From Streptomyces adustus (GTDB lineage: Bacteria; Actinomycetota; Actinomycetes; Streptomycetales; Streptomycetaceae): a stretch of DNA of 64,000 nt. Made by a program: the position numbers and the translations under genes. Below the pieces are notes generated by a model. It ran no database searches and had not been told where the DNA came from. It saw only the letters and a program-made list of their open reading frames with translations. The stretch is taken from contig NZ_VJZD01000016.1 in assembly GCF_009377175.1 (NCBI RefSeq), positions 1 through 64,000 on the forward strand. The letters run 5' to 3'. This document shows positions 50,809-58,696 of the stretch, piece by piece (the stretch's first letter is position 1; each line of letters begins with the position of its first letter).

Positions 50809-51342
50809 TCAGGGGCGGGGCTTCAGGACTTCCAGGGTGCCGGTCTCGGTGTCGTAGCTGCGCAGGGTGGTGAGCCGTACCGACAGCGGCGGCGTCGGAA
50901 GCAGTTCGGGGATGCGTCGGTCGGCGAAGGCGCCGGACCGTCGGGAACGGCCGAGGGTGACGTGCGGGCTCCAGTGCTCGGGGTCGTGGAGGGGGTTGAG
51001 GGTCTCGGACGGACTGTCCGAGGCCACCGCGTCCCACGCCCGACGGTGCAAGTCGTCCAGGGCGGCGTCGAGTTGGAGGGCCCAGGCCAGCACCGAGGTC
51101 GGCCGCTCGAAGCGGATCACGCCGGTGAACCGCACCGGCAGCGGCAGAGCGGCGGCCACCTCGGCGAGCTCCCAGCGGATCGGGGCAGTCAGCTCGGGGC
51201 AGGCGGCCAGGGTGAGGTGCGGGCTGTTGGTCGGCGAGCGGAGGCGCGCCTGACTGGGCAACCCCGCATCCGCGAGCCGTCGCCAGGCCTCCCGGACCGC
51301 GAAGTCCGTCGCCTCGTCCAACAAGACCTCGACCGTGCGCAT
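50809..51342 (-). CDS. 2'-5' RNA ligase-like 2H phosphoesterase
   Basis: A 177-residue 2H phosphoesterase with the two HxT motifs: SPHLTLAACPE near residue 41 and SPHVTLGRSRR near residue 125. The usual roles are hydrolysis of 2',3'-cyclic phosphate or ligation at 2'-5' bonds in RNA, or small cyclic phosphate cleavage. The C-terminus LEVLKPRP is compact. The ATG at 51342 is clear. It is alone between the GAP gene and the amidase. Confidence 0.88.
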   Translation of the reverse strand: MRTVEVLLDEATDFAVREAWRRLADAGLPSQARLRSPTNSPHLTLAACPELTAPIRWELAEVAAALPLPVRFTGVIRFERPTSVLAWALQLDAALDDLHRRAWDAVASDSPSETLNPLHDPEHWSPHVTLGRSRRSGAFADRRIPELLPTPPLSVRLTTLRSYDTETGTLEVLKPRP

Positions 51343-51492
51343 CGGCGCAGCCTACCTGCGACGGACCGCGGTTTCCGGCACCGGGTCGCGACGGCCCACG
51401 CCCTCACCGACCCCCGCCCCCAGACCCGTCCGCCACCGAGGAGGACGGATCCTTGACACCTCCGGCACCGGGTACCACGATGGCTAAATCAA

Positions 51493-51512
51493 ACGTCGTC
51501 TTATAACGACGT
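51493..51512. promoter_or_regulatory. Inverted repeat upstream of amidase gene
   Basis: ACGTCGT (51493-51499) and ACGACGT (51506-51512) flank CTTATA, 56 bp before the amidase start. A -10-like TTATAA falls in the loop region, so a repressor bound here would block transcription. The regulator is not known. Confidence 0.45.
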
Positions 51513-51567
51513 CACATAACAGGATGGACATCCGCGCCGCCCCGGGCGCGCCGTCGTAGAGGCGATC

Positions 51568-53025
51568 ATGGAACACGACTCCCCCGCCACCGAACCGTGG
51601 CAGCTCTCGGCCGTCGAACTCGCGGCCGCGATCCGCAACCGCACGCTCTCCTCGGCCGACATCGTGCAGTCCTGTCTGGACCGCATCGACGCCGTCAACC
51701 CCCGAGTCAACGCGCTCGCCGACCTCCGCCCCGAGGATGCGCTCGACCAGGCCCGTGCCGCCGACCGGCGCACCGCCTCGGGTGCCGAGCTCGGCCCGCT
51801 GCACGGCATCCCCGTCTCCACGAAGATCAACACGGATCAGCGGGGGTATGCCACCAGCCACGGCGTCGTCGCCCTCGCCGGAACCCCCGCCGCGCACGAC
51901 GCCGCCTGCGTGACGGCGCTGCGCGACGCCGGCGCCGTGCTGGTCGGCCGCAGCAACGCCCCGGCCTTCTCCTACCGTTGGTTCAGCACCAACGACCTGC
52001 ACGGCCGCACGCTCAACCCCTGGGCGGCCGACCGCACCCCCGGTGGCTCCAGCGGCGGCGCGTCCGCGAGTCTGGCCGCCGGTATGACGCCGATAGCCCA
52101 GGGCAACGACATCGGCGGTTCGATCCGGTACCCGGCCGCCTGCTGCGGTGTGGTGGGCATCCGCCCGACCGTCGGCCGGGTGTCCAACTGGGCGGAGCCG
52201 GTGTACGTCGACACCCCGGGCGGCCGTCAGCAGCTCGTCATGCCGCCGACCGTGCTGAACTGCGCCGTCGAGGGTCCGCTCGCCCGCACGGTGGCCGACG
52301 CCCGGCTGGCCCTGCGTGTGATGACCACCCCCGACCTGCGGGATCCGGTCGGTGTCCCCGCCCTCCCGGACCGCCCCGCGCCGGACGCCCTCCCCCGCGT
52401 CAGCGTCGTACGGAACATCGGCACGGTCGCGAACCACCGAGCCGTCGAGAAGGCCGTCGACGAGGCCGTCGAGAAGCTGACCGACGCCGGCCACCAGGTC
52501 GAGGAACTGGACGGGCTCCCCCTGCTCGCCGAAGCCGCGCGGCTGTGGTCCCTGCTCATCTACGAGGACTTCCGGTCCACCATGCCGACCGTGGAGGTGA
52601 TCGGCGACGCGGACATCCGTACCTCACTCACGTACTCCTTCGCCGCGGCGGCCGGGCAGTGGGGCGACTCCCCCACCCTGGCGGAGTACATCCACGGCTG
52701 GTCCCGGCGCGGGGCGCTGGTCGCCGAGCTCCAGCAACTGCTCGGCCGGGACCGGCTGCTGCTCACCCCGGTGTCCGCGGAGCCTCCGTTCGAGCAGGAC
52801 GCCGACATCGCAAGCCCCGAGCGGGCCGCGCAGCTCGTCACCGCGATGTGGCCGATGGCGGCCGTCCCGATCCTCGGCTTCCCGGCGGCCACGGTGCCCA
52901 GCGCCCTCGTCGACGGCCTGCCGATGAGCGTGCAGCTGATCGGGGGACGGTTCGAGGAGGAGATGGTCCTCGACGCCGCCCAGGCCGTCGAGGACCGCAC
53001 TCCCCGGCTGATCCCGGTGCTCTGA
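51568..53025 (+). CDS. Amidase (amidase signature family)
   Basis: A 485-residue amidase. The Ser-cisSer-Lys triad region is complete: the Lys in PVSTKINTDQRG, the cis-Ser in TPGGSSGGASASLAAGM, and the nucleophile in GNDIGGSIRYPAACCGVVG. The C-terminal half carries PILGFPAATVPSALVDGLPM, typical of AtzF-like and GatA-like hydrolases. The ATG at 51568 follows GAGGCG. It cleaves an amide; with no adjacent transporter or regulator the substrate is unknown. The gene ends at a long composite hairpin. Confidence 0.93.
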   Translation: MEHDSPATEPWQLSAVELAAAIRNRTLSSADIVQSCLDRIDAVNPRVNALADLRPEDALDQARAADRRTASGAELGPLHGIPVSTKINTDQRGYATSHGVVALAGTPAAHDAACVTALRDAGAVLVGRSNAPAFSYRWFSTNDLHGRTLNPWAADRTPGGSSGGASASLAAGMTPIAQGNDIGGSIRYPAACCGVVGIRPTVGRVSNWAEPVYVDTPGGRQQLVMPPTVLNCAVEGPLARTVADARLALRVMTTPDLRDPVGVPALPDRPAPDALPRVSVVRNIGTVANHRAVEKAVDEAVEKLTDAGHQVEELDGLPLLAEAARLWSLLIYEDFRSTMPTVEVIGDADIRTSLTYSFAAAAGQWGDSPTLAEYIHGWSRRGALVAELQQLLGRDRLLLTPVSAEPPFEQDADIASPERAAQLVTAMWPMAAVPILGFPAATVPSALVDGLPMSVQLIGGRFEEEMVLDAAQAVEDRTPRLIPVL

Positions 53026-53079
53026 CCCGGCACACGGACGCGAAGAGCACGAGGAGCAGCAAGAACAAGAAGCACGAAC

Positions 53080-53137
53080 GAGGGCCCTCCGGCTCGGGTA
53101 CGGACGCTGCGATCCGTACCCGAGACGCAGGGCCCTC
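53080..53137. terminator. Composite hairpin terminator
   Basis: Outer arms GAGGGCCCT (53080-53088) / AGGGCCCTC (53129-53137) and inner arms TCGGGTACGGA (53094-53104) / TCCGTACCCGA (53113-53123) lie between the convergent amidase and MaoC genes. Confidence 0.85.
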
Positions 53138-53225
53138 CTGTCGTGTCGCGTCATGACCGCAGCCGCCCGCGGGATGGGGGTCGCCCCCCGCCCCGCGGGC
53201 GGTCCCTGCCTCGGGCGGTCCCAGG

Positions 53226-53684
53226 TCAGGCGTAGTGGCGGTAGACGGCCCGGGCCACGCACGCCGGCTTGTCGCTGCCCTCGACCTCGACGGTGAAGGT
53301 CAGCGGCATTTGTACGCCGTTGCCCTTCACCTCCTCCACGCTGCCGACGGCGCCGTGCAGTCGGATCCTCGCGCCGACCGGCACGGGAGCGGGGAAACGC
53401 ACCTTGTCCAGGCCGTAGTTGACGCTCATGGAGATGCCGGTGATGGCGAGCAGCTCCCCGAAGAGCGGGATGATGAGGGAGAGCGTGAGGTAGCCGTGGG
53501 CGATCGGACCGCCGAACGGGCCGTCCTTGGCCTTCTCGGGGTCCGTGTGGATCCACTGGTGGTCGTCGGTGGCGTCGGCGAAGGTGTTCACCCGTTCCTG
53601 GGTGATCTCGCGCCACTCCGTGCGGCCGAGATCGGAGCCGCTGAGTGCCTTCAGTCCGTCGATGCCGATGGCGGTGGTGGACAT
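53226..53684 (-). CDS. MaoC-like enoyl-CoA hydratase
   Basis: A 152-residue single hot-dog hydratase. The catalytic Asp and His are in FADATDDHQWIHTDPEKAKD (Asp and His of the hydratase motif) with FGGPIAHGYLTLSLI and INVNYGLDKVRF-like VNYGLDKVRFPAPVP. It hydrates an enoyl-CoA in the acyl-CoA pathway built by the operon upstream. The ATG at 53684 has GGGATTC before it. A 10-copy 8-bp repeat lies just upstream in the gap to the ligase gene, so this gene may have its own promoter or be read from the ligase operon through the repeat. Confidence 0.92.
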   Translation of the reverse strand: MSTTAIGIDGLKALSGSDLGRTEWREITQERVNTFADATDDHQWIHTDPEKAKDGPFGGPIAHGYLTLSLIIPLFGELLAITGISMSVNYGLDKVRFPAPVPVGARIRLHGAVGSVEEVKGNGVQMPLTFTVEVEGSDKPACVARAVYRHYA

Positions 53685-53707
53685 GGTGAATCCCTTCGAT
53701 GACGCAA

Positions 53708-53787
53708 GTGACCTGGTGACGTGGTGACGTGGTGACACGTTGATTCGGGGACACGTTGACGCGGTGACGCGGTGACGCGGTGACGCG
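53708..53787. repeat. Ten-copy 8-bp tandem repeat
   Basis: Ten consecutive 8-base units fit GTGACGYG with mismatches (units 5 and 6 are the worst). They fill the gap between the ligase stop and the MaoC start on the operon's leading path. Such an array is unusual for Streptomyces non-coding DNA. Confidence 0.85.
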
Positions 53788-53856
53788 GGTACGGACCGCC
53801 ACGGGGTGCGGTTCGCAACGGGTGTCGCCGGGTGCGTCGAGGTGCGGCGGAGTCCG

Positions 53857-55404
53857 CTACGAGGGGGAGGGGTCCGCGGGTTCCCGCCCATGGCGTTCAC
53901 GGACGGCAGGCTTGATGATCTTCCCGGAGGCCGTGCGCGGCAGGGTGTCCGTGATCACCACCGACTTGGGGACCTTGTACTTGGCGAGCCGGCCCGCCAG
54001 GTGGCCGAGGATGTCGTGCTCGTCGACACCGGAGCCCGGCCTGAGCACGACGACCGCCCGACCGACCTCGCCCCACACCCGATCCGGCACCCCGATGACC
54101 GCGCACTCCTCGACGGCGGGGTGGGTGAGGATCACGTCCTCGACCTCGGCCGGGTACACGTTCTCGCCGCCCGAGACGAACATGTCCTTCACCCGGTCGA
54201 CGATGTAGGCGTAGCCGTCCGCGTCGGTGCTGACGATGTCGCCGGTGCGCAGCCAGTCGCCGTCGGTGAAGGCGGCTTGGGTGTCCTCGGATCGGCCCCA
54301 GTAGCCGGTCATGACGTTGGGACCCTGGACGAGGATCTCGCCGCGCTCCCCCGGACCGGCGTCACGGCCGTCGGCCAGGACCACCCGGGTGTCGGTGAAG
54401 AAGTGCGGCACGCCGGCGGAGCCCGCCTTGGCGGAGGTCTGCTCCTTGTCCAGGTAGAGGACTCCGGGGGATGCCTCGGTCATGCCGTAGCCCTGGCTGA
54501 AGGCCAGGCCGCGGGCGAGGTAGGTGGCGATGGTGCGTGCGGGGACGGGGGCGCCGCCGCAGTTGAGAGTGCGCAGGCTGGACAGGTCCGTGGTCGCCCA
54601 GCGCGGCCGGGCGGCGATGGCGTCGTACATCGTGGGGACGCCGAACAGGTACGTCACCCGCAGGCTCTCGACGAGTTCGAGGACGCGCTCCGGGTCGAAG
54701 GCGCCGAGCAGCACCACCCGGCCGCCCTTGAGCAGGGTGGGCAGACAGGTCATGTTGAGACCGGCGGTGTGGAACAGGGGTGCCGCGACGAGCGTCACCT
54801 CGTCGCCGGCCAGGTCGGTGTCGACGAGGACGTTGACGCTGTTCCAGGTGATGTTGCCGTGGGAGAGGACCGCCCCCTTGGGGCGGCCGGTCGTGCCGGA
54901 GGTGTACATGATGATGCAGGGGTCCTCCGGCGCCACGGGCTCGTCCAGGTGGCCGGTGCGGGCTCCGGCCAGGAGTTGCTCGTAGCCGAGTGCCCCGCCG
55001 CCGTCGGGGCCCGCGAGTGCGATCCGGTGGCGTACCCCCGCCTCCGCCGCCGCGGTGCGGGCCGCGTCGGCCTGTTCGGGGGCGTGGACGAGGACGGTGC
55101 TGCCCGAGTCGGACAGGTTGTGGGCGAGTTCCCGGGCCGCCAGCCGGGTGTTGAGCGGGACGAAGACCGTGCCCAGGGCGCCGGCGGCGAACAGTGTCTC
55201 CAGGAAGGCCGGGTGATTGGGGCCCAGGTACGCGACGCGGTCGCCGCGTCCGACGCCGAGGCCGCGCAGGGCGTCGGCGAGGCGCAGGACTCGCTCGTGG
55301 AGTTCCCGGTAGGTCCAGGTGCGGTCCTCGTGGACGACGGCGACCCGCTCGGGTGTCTTGCGGGCCCGGCGCGCCGGCCAGGAACCGATGCCTTGGTTCA
55401 ACAC
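53857..55404 (-). CDS. AMP-dependent acyl-CoA synthetase
   Basis: A 515-residue adenylate-forming ligase. YTSGTTGRPKGAVLSHGN is the AMP-binding P-loop, QGYGMTEASPG the second core motif, and LRTGDIVSTDADGYAYIVDR with LPRTASGKIIK the hinge and catalytic Lys. The GTG at 55404 has AAGGAG 6 nt upstream; other in-frame starts are not supported. It activates a carboxylic acid to its CoA ester; the amidohydrolase and SDR genes are in front of it in the operon, MaoC behind. The acid is not known. Confidence 0.95.
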   Translation of the reverse strand: MLNQGIGSWPARRARKTPERVAVVHEDRTWTYRELHERVLRLADALRGLGVGRGDRVAYLGPNHPAFLETLFAAGALGTVFVPLNTRLAARELAHNLSDSGSTVLVHAPEQADAARTAAAEAGVRHRIALAGPDGGGALGYEQLLAGARTGHLDEPVAPEDPCIIMYTSGTTGRPKGAVLSHGNITWNSVNVLVDTDLAGDEVTLVAAPLFHTAGLNMTCLPTLLKGGRVVLLGAFDPERVLELVESLRVTYLFGVPTMYDAIAARPRWATTDLSSLRTLNCGGAPVPARTIATYLARGLAFSQGYGMTEASPGVLYLDKEQTSAKAGSAGVPHFFTDTRVVLADGRDAGPGERGEILVQGPNVMTGYWGRSEDTQAAFTDGDWLRTGDIVSTDADGYAYIVDRVKDMFVSGGENVYPAEVEDVILTHPAVEECAVIGVPDRVWGEVGRAVVVLRPGSGVDEHDILGHLAGRLAKYKVPKSVVITDTLPRTASGKIIKPAVRERHGREPADPSPS

Positions 55405-55415
55405 GAACGGCTCCT

Positions 55416-56375
55416 TCAATCCGTGAGCAGGCCGAGCAGACGGGCGGCGTTCTCCTTGAGGATCTTCGGCCGGACCTCGGGCTTGATGTCGAGCTTCTCG
55501 AAGTCGGCGAGCCATCGGTCTGGGGTGATGACGGGGTAGTCGGAGCCGAAGAGGACCTTGTCCTGGAGCAGGCTGTTGGCGTAGCGCACGAGTTGGGGCG
55601 GGAAGTACTTCGGCGACCAGCCGGACAGGTCGATGTGGACGTGGGGCTTGTGGGTCGCGACCGCCAGCGCCTCGTCCTGCCACGGGAAGGACGGGTGGGC
55701 GAGGATGATGCGCAACTCGGGGAAGTCCACGGCGACGTCGTCGACGAGCATGGGGTTGGAGTACTTCAGACGGATGCCGCCGCCGCCCGGGACGCCGGCG
55801 CCGATGCCGGTCTGGCCGGTGTGGAACAGGGCGGGTACGCCGAGTTCCTCGATGGCCTCGTACAGGGGGTAGGCGAGCGGGTCGTTCGGTGCGAACGCCT
55901 GGATGCTCGGGTGGAACTTGAACCCGCGCACTCCGTACTCCTCGACCAGCCGTCGTGCTTCCCGTACGCCCGCGCGGCCCTTGTGCGGGTCGACGCTGGC
56001 GAAGGGGATGAGGACGTCGGCGTGGACGGCGCAGCTCTCGGCGATCTCCTGGTTGGAGATCCGGGGGTGGCCGGTGGCGTGTTCGGCGTCGACGGTGAAC
56101 ACCACGGCGGCCATGCGGCGTTCGCGGTAGTGGGCGGCCATCTCGTCGATGGTCGGCTGCCGGTGGCCATGGGCCTTGAAGTAGTCCGCGGAGGCGCCGA
56201 AGAGTTCGGGGCTCAGGGCCCCGTGGCCGTCCTTGGAGACCTCGGCGTGCGTGTGTACGTCGATGGCGGTCAGTCGGTCGAGGTCCATGGCGCGATCGTG
56301 TACGAGATCCGATGCGCCACCATGCGCAAGATCCGGCGCGAGATCCGGTGCGAGATCCGGTGCGAGGTCGCCCAT
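55416..56375 (-). CDS. Amidohydrolase_2 family decarboxylase/hydrolase
   Basis: A 319-residue amidohydrolase of the ACMSD-like group. DVHTHAEVS carries the first metal histidines, LFHTGQTGIGAG and ILAHPSFPW the next, and FGSDYP the late Asp. These enzymes decarboxylate or hydrolyse aromatic or enol acids. The ATG at 56375 has GGAGG 6 nt upstream and lies 1 nt after the SDR stop. The N-terminus carries PDLAPDLAPDLA from four near-identical 12-bp repeats, probably a recent slippage product. Confidence 0.9.
   Translation of the reverse strand: MGDLAPDLAPDLAPDLAHGGASDLVHDRAMDLDRLTAIDVHTHAEVSKDGHGALSPELFGASADYFKAHGHRQPTIDEMAAHYRERRMAAVVFTVDAEHATGHPRISNQEIAESCAVHADVLIPFASVDPHKGRAGVREARRLVEEYGVRGFKFHPSIQAFAPNDPLAYPLYEAIEELGVPALFHTGQTGIGAGVPGGGGIRLKYSNPMLVDDVAVDFPELRIILAHPSFPWQDEALAVATHKPHVHIDLSGWSPKYFPPQLVRYANSLLQDKVLFGSDYPVITPDRWLADFEKLDIKPEVRPKILKENAARLLGLLTD
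56326..56375. repeat. 12-bp tandem repeats in amidohydrolase N-terminus
   Basis: Four units like GTGCGAGATCCG occur between about 56326 and 56370, encoding LAPD repeats on the minus strand. They are in frame and do not break the gene. Confidence 0.75.
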
Positions 56376-56376
56376 C

Positions 56377-57288
56377 TCATGCCTCCGGGGTCCTGGGCGC
56401 GGGGATGCCATAGGTCTCGGGCTCGGATCCGACGCCGCCGGGCCACTCGGCGGCGATCGTGTCGGCGCTCCAGCCGCCGTCCGCGAAGGCGACCGCCTTC
56501 TCCTTGGGGTGCGCCCACAGCGCCAGGCGGTCGCCGCCGATGCCGATGGCCTGCCCGGTGACGTCCTTGGCGGCGTCCGAGGCCAGGAAGGTGATCAGTC
56601 CGGCGACGTCCTCGACGGTGCCGAGGCCCTCGTCCTTGCGCAGCCGGTCCGGCAGCGGCCGGCCGGTGCGCTCGGACTCCTCGATGACCGGCGCGAAGGC
56701 CGGGATGGTCCTGGTCATCTCGGTGGCCGCGACCGGGACGACGGCGTTGACGGTGATTCCGGCGCGGCCCAGCTCCATGGCCCAGGTGCGGGCCATGGCG
56801 ACGATGCCGGCCTTGGCGGCGGCGTAGTTGGTCTGGCCGAAGTTGCCGCGCTGCCCGGCGGGCGAGGAGATCAGGATCAGCCGGCCGCCGGTGCCCTGCT
56901 CCCGCATCCGGACGGCGGCGGCGCGGGCGCAGGTGAAGGTGCCGCGCAGGTGGACGCGGACCACGGCGTCGAAGTCGTCGTCGGTCATCTTCCACAGCAC
57001 GCGGTCGCGCAGGATGCCGGCGTTGGTGACCAGCACGTCCAGGCGGCCGAACTCCTCGACCGCCGCGTCCACCAGTCGCCGGGCGGCCTCGCCGTCGCCC
57101 ACGGCCGCGACGACCCCGGCCGCCTTGCCGCCCGCGGAGCGGATGGCGGCGACGGCGGAGTCGACGACCGCCTGGTCGACGTCGTTGACGACGACGGCGG
57201 CGCCCGCCGCGGCGAGGGCCCGGGCGTAGGCCAGTCCGAGACCGCGTCCGCTGCCGGTGACGACGGCGACTTTGCCCTGGAGATCCAT
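56377..57288 (-). CDS. Short-chain dehydrogenase/reductase
   Basis: A 303-residue SDR. The NAD(P) motif is TGSGRGLGLAYARALA, NAG occurs in VTNAGILRDR, and Ser-Tyr-Lys in SSPAGQRGNFGQTNYAAAKA. The C-terminal extension beyond a typical SDR (after about residue 250) continues with WGGW-like AFADGGWSADTIAAEW. It oxidises a hydroxyacyl-CoA or similar. The ATG at 57288 has AGAGGC-type text before it. It is the first gene of the operon and divergent from MarR; the 22-bp inverted repeat lies between them. Confidence 0.93.
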   Translation of the reverse strand: MDLQGKVAVVTGSGRGLGLAYARALAAAGAAVVVNDVDQAVVDSAVAAIRSAGGKAAGVVAAVGDGEAARRLVDAAVEEFGRLDVLVTNAGILRDRVLWKMTDDDFDAVVRVHLRGTFTCARAAAVRMREQGTGGRLILISSPAGQRGNFGQTNYAAAKAGIVAMARTWAMELGRAGITVNAVVPVAATEMTRTIPAFAPVIEESERTGRPLPDRLRKDEGLGTVEDVAGLITFLASDAAKDVTGQAIGIGGDRLALWAHPKEKAVAFADGGWSADTIAAEWPGGVGSEPETYGIPAPRTPEA

Positions 57289-57394
57289 CAGAAGTGCCTC
57301 TCGTAGGTGGTGGATGGGAAGTGGCAGGTGGCAGGTGGCAGGGATGCCGAAGGGGTCGACGACAGCCCGCGCCGAAGGCGTCGGCGGGAGAGCG

Positions 57395-57453
57395 GCATTG
57401 ACAGGAATCCTGATGAACGCAGTCTCGGCAATCATCAGGATTCCTGTCAATGC
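57395..57453. promoter_or_regulatory. Perfect 22-bp inverted repeat, candidate MarR double operator
   Basis: GCATTGACAGGAATCCTGAT plus GA (57395-57416) has its exact reverse complement at 57432-57453 with a 15-nt loop. Each arm contains an 11-bp palindrome CAGGAATCCTG / CAGGATTCCTG, with centres at 57407 and 57441, 34 bp apart. The region lies between the SDR operon and MarR gene starts. The structure is seen directly; MarR binding is inferred. Confidence 0.75.
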
Positions 57454-57550
57454 CTTAGGGTGAGAGCGTGCCGCCGCCACCCGGCGGCACCCGGTACGGG
57501 GAACGGGTGGGTCCACCCCGCACAAGAACCGCCGCAACGGGAGGACGAAC

Positions 57551-57964
57551 GTGAGCACCTCACTGCTCTATCTGCTGAAGAGGACGGAGCTGGCGGTGCG
57601 CGCCCGGCTGGAGGAGCTGGTCAAGCCCGCAGGGATCACGGCGTTGCAGTACACCGCCCTGACGGTGCTGGAGCGGCACGACGGCATCTCGGCCGCGCAG
57701 CTCGCCCGCGACTCCTTCGTGACCGCGCAGTCGATGGCCGACATGGTCCGCACCCTGGAGAGCCGGGGCCTGATCCGCCGCGAGCCCAATCCCGCCAACC
57801 GCCGCGAGCGCCTCATCGCGCTGGCCGAGCCGGGACGCCTGCTGCTCGCCGAGTACGCCGAACCGGCCCGCCGCCTGGAGGAGCGCATGGTCGACGGGCT
57901 GAGCTCGCGGGAGATCGACGTACTGAGGCAGGCCCTGGTCGGGGCGTGGCGGTCCCTGTCCTGA
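57551..57964 (+). CDS. MarR-family transcriptional regulator
   Basis: A 137-residue MarR protein with the winged helix ISAAQLARDSFVTAQSMADM and the wing REPNPANRRERLIALAEPG. The GTG at 57551 follows GGGAGG by about 7 nt. It diverges from the acyl-CoA operon and should repress it until a CoA thioester or acid is bound, as MarR regulators of catabolic operons do. The 22-bp inverted repeat is its likely operator. It ends at a 19-bp hairpin. Confidence 0.92.
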   Translation: MSTSLLYLLKRTELAVRARLEELVKPAGITALQYTALTVLERHDGISAAQLARDSFVTAQSMADMVRTLESRGLIRREPNPANRRERLIALAEPGRLLLAEYAEPARRLEERMVDGLSSREIDVLRQALVGAWRSLS

Positions 57965-57979
57965 CCAGGACCGCGGTTT

Positions 57980-58023
57980 CCGGGCCGTGGCCCGCGTGAT
58001 CGTCCACGCGGGCCACGGCCCGG
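57980..58023. terminator. 19-bp hairpin terminator
   Basis: CCGGGCCGTGGCCCGCGTG (57980-57998) and CACGCGGGCCACGGCCCGG (58005-58023) are exact complements with a 6-nt loop, between MarR and the convergent DUF3237 gene. Confidence 0.88.
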
Positions 58024-58026
58024 CCT

Positions 58027-58488
58027 TCACCCGAGCGCGTACACGCGGATGACGACGGCGCCCTCGCCGTCCGGGCGGGCGAGTCCGACGAAGACCGTCT
58101 CCGCGAGCCAGCGGTGGGCCGGGGCGTCCGTACGGAAGACCGGCGAGGTGCGGTAGTAGTGGCCGGCCTCGGAGACTTGCAGATCACCGTCGAACTGGTC
58201 GGGGGCCTCCGCCTTCGGGCGGTAGTAGCCGCGGTTGACGATGTCGATCACGGCACCGTCCTGCGCCCGGAGCAGATAGCGGGCCTCCAGCTCGCACACC
58301 TCCCCGCGTGTGCTGCTCCAGTCGCCACCGCCGGGCAGGACCGTTCCGCGCAGCCGGGGACCTTCCACGCTGCCCCCGGTGATGGGGGTGAACTCGGTGA
58401 CCTCGCCGTCGCCGTTGCCGATGTGCAGCGTGTCGGCCACCTCGGCGCGGATCTCGAAGGCGAAGCCGAGGGCGGGAGTGAAGGACAT
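58027..58488 (-). CDS. DUF3237 family protein
   Basis: A 153-residue beta-barrel protein. FEIRAEVADTLHIGNGDGEV, ITGGSVEGPRLRGTVLPGGG, DWSSTRGEVCELEARYLLRA and VNRGYYRP are typical DUF3237 text; the fold resembles lipocalin-like barrels. Members often occur in catabolic or secondary-metabolite loci but have no proven activity. The ATG at 58488 has GGAGAACCCTC upstream. It is convergent with MarR and divergent from the ABC binding-protein gene. Confidence 0.9.
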   Translation of the reverse strand: MSFTPALGFAFEIRAEVADTLHIGNGDGEVTEFTPITGGSVEGPRLRGTVLPGGGDWSSTRGEVCELEARYLLRAQDGAVIDIVNRGYYRPKAEAPDQFDGDLQVSEAGHYYRTSPVFRTDAPAHRWLAETVFVGLARPDGEGAVVIRVYALG

Positions 58489-58696
58489 GAGGGTTCTCCG
58501 CTTCTGCGAAAGGGGGGGCGGCGTACCCGGACGAGCCGCTCCACCCACTTGACGCGTCAGCTCACCAGATGCAAGCGTGACATGCAACAGTGTTATATGA
58601 CATTCGTTTACGACGTCTCGTCGGCGTGCCTCACTCCGCCCCCCATGTCGAGCGTCCCCCGCTTCTCCTCACCCCTCTCGGCAAGGAGCATCAGCT

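Noticed and set aside
53708-53787. CRISPR array
   Set aside because: The 8-bp units are contiguous with no spacers and too short for CRISPR repeats.
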